DNA of 45,058 nt from Pseudomonadota bacterium (GTDB lineage: Bacteria > Pseudomonadota > Alphaproteobacteria > Rhodospirillales > Magnetospirillaceae): assembly GCA_023426365.1 (NCBI GenBank), contig JAFAAW010000009.1, forward strand, positions 1 to 45,058, in the 5' to 3' direction. Position numbers and translations under genes: made by a program. The notes under the pieces are model-generated. The model ran no database searches, was not told the origin of the DNA, and worked only from the letters and a program-made list of their open reading frames with translations. This document shows, in pieces, positions 41,266 to 45,058 of the stretch (position 1 is the first letter of the stretch; each line of letters begins with the position of its first letter).

Positions 41266-42138
41266 ATGCTGATCAGTTGTCCGAACTGCACCACCAATTT
41301 TTCCGTGCCCGACAAGGCGTTGATGCCGTCGGGGCGGACGCTCAAATGCGCCAAGTGCGGCCACAAGTGGTTCCAGTCGGTCAACCAGCCGCGGGACGAT
41401 TTCGGGCTGGATGAAAGCTCGTTTCCGCCGCCGCCCGCGCCCGAGCCGCGCCCCATGTTCGCCGCCCCCCGGCCCGAGCCGGAACCGGAGCCGGAGCCGG
41501 AACCGTTGCGCGCGCCGCCGTCCAGCGGCCGCATCGGCGCCGACCTGGACATGGACGAGCCGCCGATCCCCGATTTCGGCCCCCGCGCCCGGCCCGAACC
41601 GTCGCCGTCGCAGGATTTGGACATCGACGTGGACGCGCCGCCCAAGCCCATCCCCGAGGTGTTCAGCAGCCAGCCCGACGCGCGCAAGGGCACCGGCGCG
41701 CTGTGGGTGCTGCTGGTCCTGCTGCTGCTGGGCGGCGCCGGCGGCGCCGGCTATTACTTCCAGGACAAGCTGGTGGGCCTGTATCCGCCCGCCCACGAAT
41801 TGCTGACCCAGGCCGGCCTGCGCCACGAGCGCCCGGGCGCCGGGCTGGAGCTGCGCAACGCCGGCACGCCCGAACGCTTCGTGCAGAACGACACCGAGGT
41901 GCTGATCGTGCGCGGCATCATCGCCAACATCTCCGATCGCGAGCGCCCGGTACCCACCATGAAGCTGGTGCTGCTGGACCGCGACAAGGCGGTGGTGCAG
42001 GAAAAGCAGGCCCAGCCGCCGGTCACCGCGCTGGACCCGGGCGGCACCGCCGGTTTCCGCATCATCCTGGAACGCCCCGACCCCAACGCGGTCGAGGTCA
42101 ACGTGCTGTTCGTCGATCCGAACGAGGCGGCCAAGTAA
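41266..42138 (+). CDS. MJ0042 zinc-ribbon / DUF3426 membrane protein
   Basis: 290 residues. An N-terminal MJ0042 zinc ribbon (ISCPNCTTNF...LKCAKCGHKW, two CxxC pairs) is followed by an acidic, Pro-rich linker with an EPEPEPEPEP run, a single membrane helix (about 143-163) and a C-terminal DUF3426 domain (LIVRGIIANISDRERPVPTMKLVLLDRDKAVVQE). The domain order places the ribbon in the cytosol and DUF3426 in the periplasm. The role is unknown, although constant pairing with ftsE in alphaproteobacteria hints at an envelope or division function. ATG 41266 is chosen over the upstream in-frame TTG at 41254. Confidence 0.85.
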   Translation: MLISCPNCTTNFSVPDKALMPSGRTLKCAKCGHKWFQSVNQPRDDFGLDESSFPPPPAPEPRPMFAAPRPEPEPEPEPEPLRAPPSSGRIGADLDMDEPPIPDFGPRARPEPSPSQDLDIDVDAPPKPIPEVFSSQPDARKGTGALWVLLVLLLLGGAGGAGYYFQDKLVGLYPPAHELLTQAGLRHERPGAGLELRNAGTPERFVQNDTEVLIVRGIIANISDRERPVPTMKLVLLDRDKAVVQEKQAQPPVTALDPGGTAGFRIILERPDPNAVEVNVLFVDPNEAAK

Positions 42139-42200
42139 GCCGCACCAGCCGGAAAGCGCCCCCGTGGCGGAGAACCGCCGGGATCAGGCGCAAAGAACGC

Positions 42201-42239
42201 AGCCCCGTGTCAGGCCGACGGCCGGATACGGGGCTTTTC
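42201..42239 (+). terminator. Terminator of the zinc-ribbon gene
   Basis: AGCCCCGTGTC (42201-42211) pairs with GGATACGGGGCT (42224-42235) with one G-T pair, followed by TTTTCATTT. Confidence 0.7.
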
Positions 42240-42531
42240 ATTTGGCTCAGCACGGAATGGCGGGAAAGGAGTGCCCCGGCCGTCGACATCAGGCCCGGAG
42301 CGGTCCGGCCGGGTATCCGCGCGCCGCCGCCAACCCTTCCCCGCCCGACGACGGGGCGACGGGCACGATGGTCGGGTCAACACCCGCCGTGATGGGGCAC
42401 GCCCCACGGCCCCGCCCCCCCTGAGGGCGCCCGGGCGGCCGCAGGGGGACAAGGGCATCGCGCGGAGCCGTCTTGCGCATGGCGGACACGGCCTGGGGGG
42501 CCGGGCAGGGACACCCAGGACCACAAGCGCC
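42240..42531. other. Very GC-rich intergenic stretch
   Basis: No gene seen between the two terminators. Open frames here are products of extreme GC content, without ribosome sites or recognisable motifs. Confidence 0.5.
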
Positions 42532-42560
42532 AAAAACCCCGGAGGGAACACCCTCCGGGG
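42532..42560 (-). terminator. Terminator of rpmB
   Basis: Perfect 10-bp stem CCCCGGAGGG / CCCTCCGGGG (42537-42546, 42551-42560) with loop AACA. On the minus strand it is followed by TTTTTGGCGC. A strong intrinsic terminator 32 bases after the rpmB stop. Confidence 0.88.
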
Positions 42561-42591
42561 CTTGGCGAACCAATGCCGAAGCGCTGACGGC

Positions 42592-42894
42592 TTAGGCCGA
42601 AGCAGCCTGCTTCTTGGCCAGGGCGGCCTGCACGCGCTTCTTCAGGCGGCGGGACTCGACCGGCAGCACCGAATCGTTGGTCGACAGCAGGAAGGCGTCG
42701 AGGCCGCCGTTGTGCTCGATGGTCTTCAGGCCGCGGGTCGAAACCTTCAGGCGGACCATCTGGCCCAGGGCGTCGGACAGCACCGAGGTTTCCTGCAGGT
42801 TGGGCAGGAAGCGGCGGCGGGTCTTGTTGTTGGCGTGGCTGACGTTGTTACCGGTCAGAACACCCTTGCCGGTGATGGAGCAACGACGGGCCAT
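42592..42894 (-). CDS. rpmB: 50S ribosomal protein L28
   Basis: 100 residues starting MARRCSITGKGVLTGNNVSHANNKTRRRFLPNLQ, the L28 signature, with the longer C-terminus usual in alphaproteobacteria (LPVESRRLKKRVQAALAKKQ). ATG 42894 has AGAGGA at the right distance; an ATG three codons upstream is less well placed. The N-terminal CxxC of zinc-binding L28 forms is absent. Monocistronic, with a strong predicted promoter and terminator. Confidence 0.97.
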   Translation of the reverse strand: MARRCSITGKGVLTGNNVSHANNKTRRRFLPNLQETSVLSDALGQMVRLKVSTRGLKTIEHNGGLDAFLLSTNDSVLPVESRRLKKRVQAALAKKQAASA

Positions 42895-42980
42895 GGTCAG
42901 CATCCTCTTTGTGTTCGGGCGCGGGCCAAGTTGCCGCGCGCAAGGTAATCCGGTCCCGGCTTTAAACCGGGGAAGCCGCG

Positions 42981-43009
42981 TTTTTACGGGGGCAAGCGCG
43001 CCCAGTCAA
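42981..43009 (-). promoter_or_regulatory. Predicted rpmB promoter
   Basis: On the minus strand TTGACT (43004-43009), a 17-bp spacer and TAAAAA (42981-42986), about 87 bases before the rpmB start codon. Confidence 0.6.
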
Positions 43010-43091
43010 GCGGATTCCGATTCGTTCCCAAGCGCTTGGAGTCGCCGCTTGGCACGCAAGGTGAGACAGGGGCGCGCGCCCGCCCCCGGGG

Positions 43092-43658
43092 TCAGCCGAA
43101 CAGTTTGTCGATGTCGGTCTGGGCCAGCATCTTGTCCACGTCGGCCTGGCTGATGCCCTGGCCGGGCAATTGCGGGCCGTGCAGCAACTGCTTGTCGGGG
43201 TCCTGGTCTTCCTTGATCTCGACCACCACCTTGGTCAGCTCGTCGCGCCCCCAGGTGAAGATGATGGCGTTGATGCGTTCCTCGACGAATTTCAGCGAGT
43301 TGACCACCTTGGTCACGCGCTGGCCGGTGATGTCCTGGAACGAACAGGCCTCGAACACCGTGTTCACCTTGTCGGTGACCTGATCGAAGATCTCGCCCAG
43401 CTTGCCGCCCTGGCAATAGCCGCGGGCTTCCACCATCAGGCTGTCGATGCCCTCGACGCTTTCCATGATGGAATTGGTGGCGCCTTCGGTGGCGTGGACG
43501 ATGGCGTCCAACTGTTCGGACATGGAGCCGAAATGATCGGGGGCGCCGGGAGGGTTCAGCGCAGCCAGTTCCTTGCGGATCTTTTGCAGGTGGCCGAAGA
43601 GGCCGACCAGCTCCTTCTTGAGAACGAGCAGATCCTGGGCGGAAGGCTGGTTATTCAT
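43092..43658 (-). CDS. cheZ: CheZ-family chemotaxis phosphatase
   Basis: 188 residues, almost wholly helical. The catalytic-region signature ACSFQDITGQRVTKVVNSLKFVEERI (about 104-129) contains the conserved Gln of QDITGQ used to dephosphorylate CheY-P. The C-terminal tail (SQADVDKMLAQTDIDKLFG) is an acidic, CheY-binding-type helix, here seemingly duplicated (DVDKML / DIDKLF). The gene stands away from any che operon, but two chemoreceptors are encoded elsewhere in the window. The start is ATG 43658. Confidence 0.87.
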   Translation of the reverse strand: MNNQPSAQDLLVLKKELVGLFGHLQKIRKELAALNPPGAPDHFGSMSEQLDAIVHATEGATNSIMESVEGIDSLMVEARGYCQGGKLGEIFDQVTDKVNTVFEACSFQDITGQRVTKVVNSLKFVEERINAIIFTWGRDELTKVVVEIKEDQDPDKQLLHGPQLPGQGISQADVDKMLAQTDIDKLFG

Positions 43659-43707
43659 TTGATACTGATCCCGGGAGCTTTAGGGGGGCGCATTACCATA
43701 CCCCGAC

Positions 43708-43736
43708 AAATGCGGCGCCGCAAAGCGGGCGCCGCA
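43708..43736 (-). terminator. Predicted terminator of meaB
   Basis: Perfect 9-bp stem TGCGGCGCC / GGCGCCGCA (43711-43719, 43728-43736) with an 8-base loop, followed on the minus strand by TTTGTCGG. Weak T run. Confidence 0.5.
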
Positions 43737-43762
43737 CCGTCATGTAACTTTTCCAATCCGCG

Positions 43763-44752
43763 CTACCCGCCAAGCGCGTGACGGAAGGTGGCGACCAACT
43801 GCCGCGCGGCCCGGCCCGGCGCCACCTGCCCGCCGGCCACGTCGTGTTCCATGGCCGGCAGCATCTGGGCGACGCGGGGATCGTCCTTGAGCGCCTGCAT
43901 CAGGGTTTCGGCGACCTCGTTCCACATCCAGGCATGGGCCTGCGACGACCGGCGGCTGGCAAAGGCGCCGCACTGTTCCATCGCCTCGCGATACTGGCCC
44001 ACGTTCTCCCACACCTTGTCGATGCCGGCATGTTCCAGCGCCGAGCAGGTCAACACCGGCACCGTCCACCCCTTGTTGGCCGGGGTCAGCAGGTGCAGCG
44101 CGTTGCGATAGTCGCGGGCGGCGCGCGCCGCCGCATGGGCCAGGTCGCCATCGGCCTTGTTGACCACGATGGCGTCGGCCAGCTCGACGATGCCCTTCTT
44201 GATGCCCTGCAACTCGTCGCCGCCGCCGGGGACCAGCAACAGCAGGAACATGTCCACCATGTCGGCCACGGCGGTCTCGCTTTGGCCGACGCCCACGGTT
44301 TCCACCACGATCACGTCATAGCCGGCGGCCTCGCACACCAGCATGGCCTCGCGCGTGCGGCGCGCCACGCCGCCCAGCGTGCAGCCCGACGGGCTGGGCC
44401 GGATGAAGGCGCGTTCGTCGCGGGACAATTCCTCCATGCGGGTCTTGTCGCCCAGGATGGAGCCGCCGGTGCGCGGGCTTGACGGGTCCACCGCCAGCAC
44501 CGCCAGCCGGTGCCCGCGCCCCACCACGTGCAGGCCGAACGCCTCGATGAAGGTGGACTTGCCGGCGCCGGGGACGCCGGTGATGCCGATGCGCACGCTG
44601 CGCCCTGAATGGGGCAGCAATTGATGCAGCAGGGCCTCGGCCGCCTCGCGGTGATCGGGGCGGGTGGATTCGATCAAGGTGATGGCGCGGGCCAGGGCGC
44701 GGCGGTTTCCGGCCAGCACGCCCCGGGCGAGTTCGGTGGGATCGAGAGACAA
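43763..44752 (-). CDS. meaB: Methylmalonyl-CoA mutase-associated GTPase MeaB
   Basis: 329 residues. G3E/SIMIBI GTPase motifs: Walker A GVPGAGKST (about 59-67), DPSSPRTGGSILGDKTRM (about 90-107, the MeaB/ArgK signature), ETVGVGQSE (about 151-159) and VNKADG (about 195-200). MeaB protects and reloads the B12-dependent methylmalonyl-CoA mutase. The mutase itself is not in the window. A short gene of unknown function ends 14 bases upstream and may be cotranscribed. With nrdJ, it is a second B12-linked gene here. Confidence 0.94.
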   Translation of the reverse strand: MSLDPTELARGVLAGNRRALARAITLIESTRPDHREAAEALLHQLLPHSGRSVRIGITGVPGAGKSTFIEAFGLHVVGRGHRLAVLAVDPSSPRTGGSILGDKTRMEELSRDERAFIRPSPSGCTLGGVARRTREAMLVCEAAGYDVIVVETVGVGQSETAVADMVDMFLLLLVPGGGDELQGIKKGIVELADAIVVNKADGDLAHAAARAARDYRNALHLLTPANKGWTVPVLTCSALEHAGIDKVWENVGQYREAMEQCGAFASRRSSQAHAWMWNEVAETLMQALKDDPRVAQMLPAMEHDVAGGQVAPGRAARQLVATFRHALGG

Positions 44753-44766
44753 GGGATCTGTTCCTG

Positions 44767-45058
44767 TTACTTCTTGGTCTTGTCGGATGGGTCGCCCTGA
44801 TGCAGCAGGGTGGTGATGGCCATGGCCACCAGCTTGGCCCGGCTTTCATCGTCCAGATCGGCCAGGATCTTCTGCTTGGCCCGATGCACCGCCATGGCGC
44901 TGGTCAGCAGGGCCTGGCGCTCGGGCGAGACGAAATCGCGGACCTGGGCCTGCATATGGGCGATGGCCGCCTCACGCGCGGTGTCCGCGGCCGCCGGCTG
45001 GGGCGCGGCACCGGACGGCGCCTTCGCCACGGCGGCCCGGGCGGGGGCGGCCTTGGCT
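44767..45058 (-). CDS. Unknown small protein, 5' end beyond the window
   Basis: The frame ends at 44767 and is open to the right edge, so the N-terminus is probably missing; GTG at 45030 is an internal alternative start. The visible part has an Ala/Pro/Lys-rich N-terminal tract (AKAAPARAAVAKAPSGAAP) and a helical body (REAAIAHMQAQVRDFVSPERQALLTSAMAVHRAKQKILADLDDESRAKLVAMAITTLLHQ). No known domain is recognised. It lies directly upstream of meaB on the same strand. Confidence 0.6.
   Translation of the reverse strand, partial: AKAAPARAAVAKAPSGAAPQPAAADTAREAAIAHMQAQVRDFVSPERQALLTSAMAVHRAKQKILADLDDESRAKLVAMAITTLLHQGDPSDKTKK

Noticed and set aside
1..45058. CRISPR arrays, tRNA or rRNA genes, complete insertion sequences
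   Set aside because: No regularly spaced repeats, cloverleaf sequences, rRNA segments or intact transposase genes were recognised on either strand by eye.

Overview
The window is GC-rich, densely packed bacterial chromosome. It fits an alphaproteobacterium, most likely of the Rhodospirillaceae/Magnetospirillum type. The evidence is an Irr-type Fur regulator, a class II (B12-dependent) ribonucleotide reductase, the gene order argH-lipoprotein-lysA-DUF4175, the order ftsE-ftsX-ydcF-plsC beside a divergent MJ0042 zinc-ribbon gene, CheZ, two chemoreceptors, and several PAS, GGDEF and SpoIIE signalling proteins. Species assignment is inference.

Layout. 58-4332 (+): a five-gene operon built like the Gram-positive dlt operon. 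It encodes a DltD-like SGNH protein, a 39-residue membrane microprotein ending FKYQGF, an MBOAT acyltransferase, an AMP-forming acyl ligase and a carrier protein. 4433-5445: small genes (zinc ribbon, one-helix membrane protein, thioredoxin-like ferredoxin). 5568-12785 (-): a receptor beta-barrel without an evident plug, an AsmA-like DUF748 protein, a double-PAS protein and a receiver-PAS-GGDEF protein; a SpoIIE-type phosphatase diverges from the last. 14880-20155 (-): DUF4175 protein, lysA, an LptM-like lipoprotein and argH, with a TlpA-like thioredoxin diverging. 20795-27834: chemoreceptor, irr, stress-domain protein, nitronate monooxygenase-like protein, glycerophosphodiesterase, S4 protein and sensor kinase. 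28058-32996: a secreted tail-collar-domain protein, an Orn/Lys/Arg decarboxylase and a soluble PAS chemoreceptor.

33300-35600 is visibly lower in GC and looks like a small decayed island: an XRE repressor with a palindrome at its start, a truncated integrase, a 34-residue ORF, a GNAT protein, and copies of an 11-bp motif at both edges. Next come nrdJ with an elaborate upstream region (two perfect DnaA boxes, a predicted promoter, an 18-bp palindrome), the ftsEX-ydcF-plsC operon, rpmB, cheZ and meaB.

The most interesting system is the dlt-like operon at the left edge. In the Gram-positive Dlt pathway a ligase loads a carrier protein, an MBOAT moves the acyl group to the tyrosine of a C-terminal hexapeptide on a microprotein (DltX), and a DltD serine transferase delivers it to a polymer. 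All five parts are present here in a Gram-negative. Two differences suggest a variant: the ligase lacks the Asp that anchors an amino-acid amine, and the DltD-like protein has Ala where the nucleophilic Ser is expected. No tRNA, rRNA, CRISPR array or complete insertion sequence was recognised.
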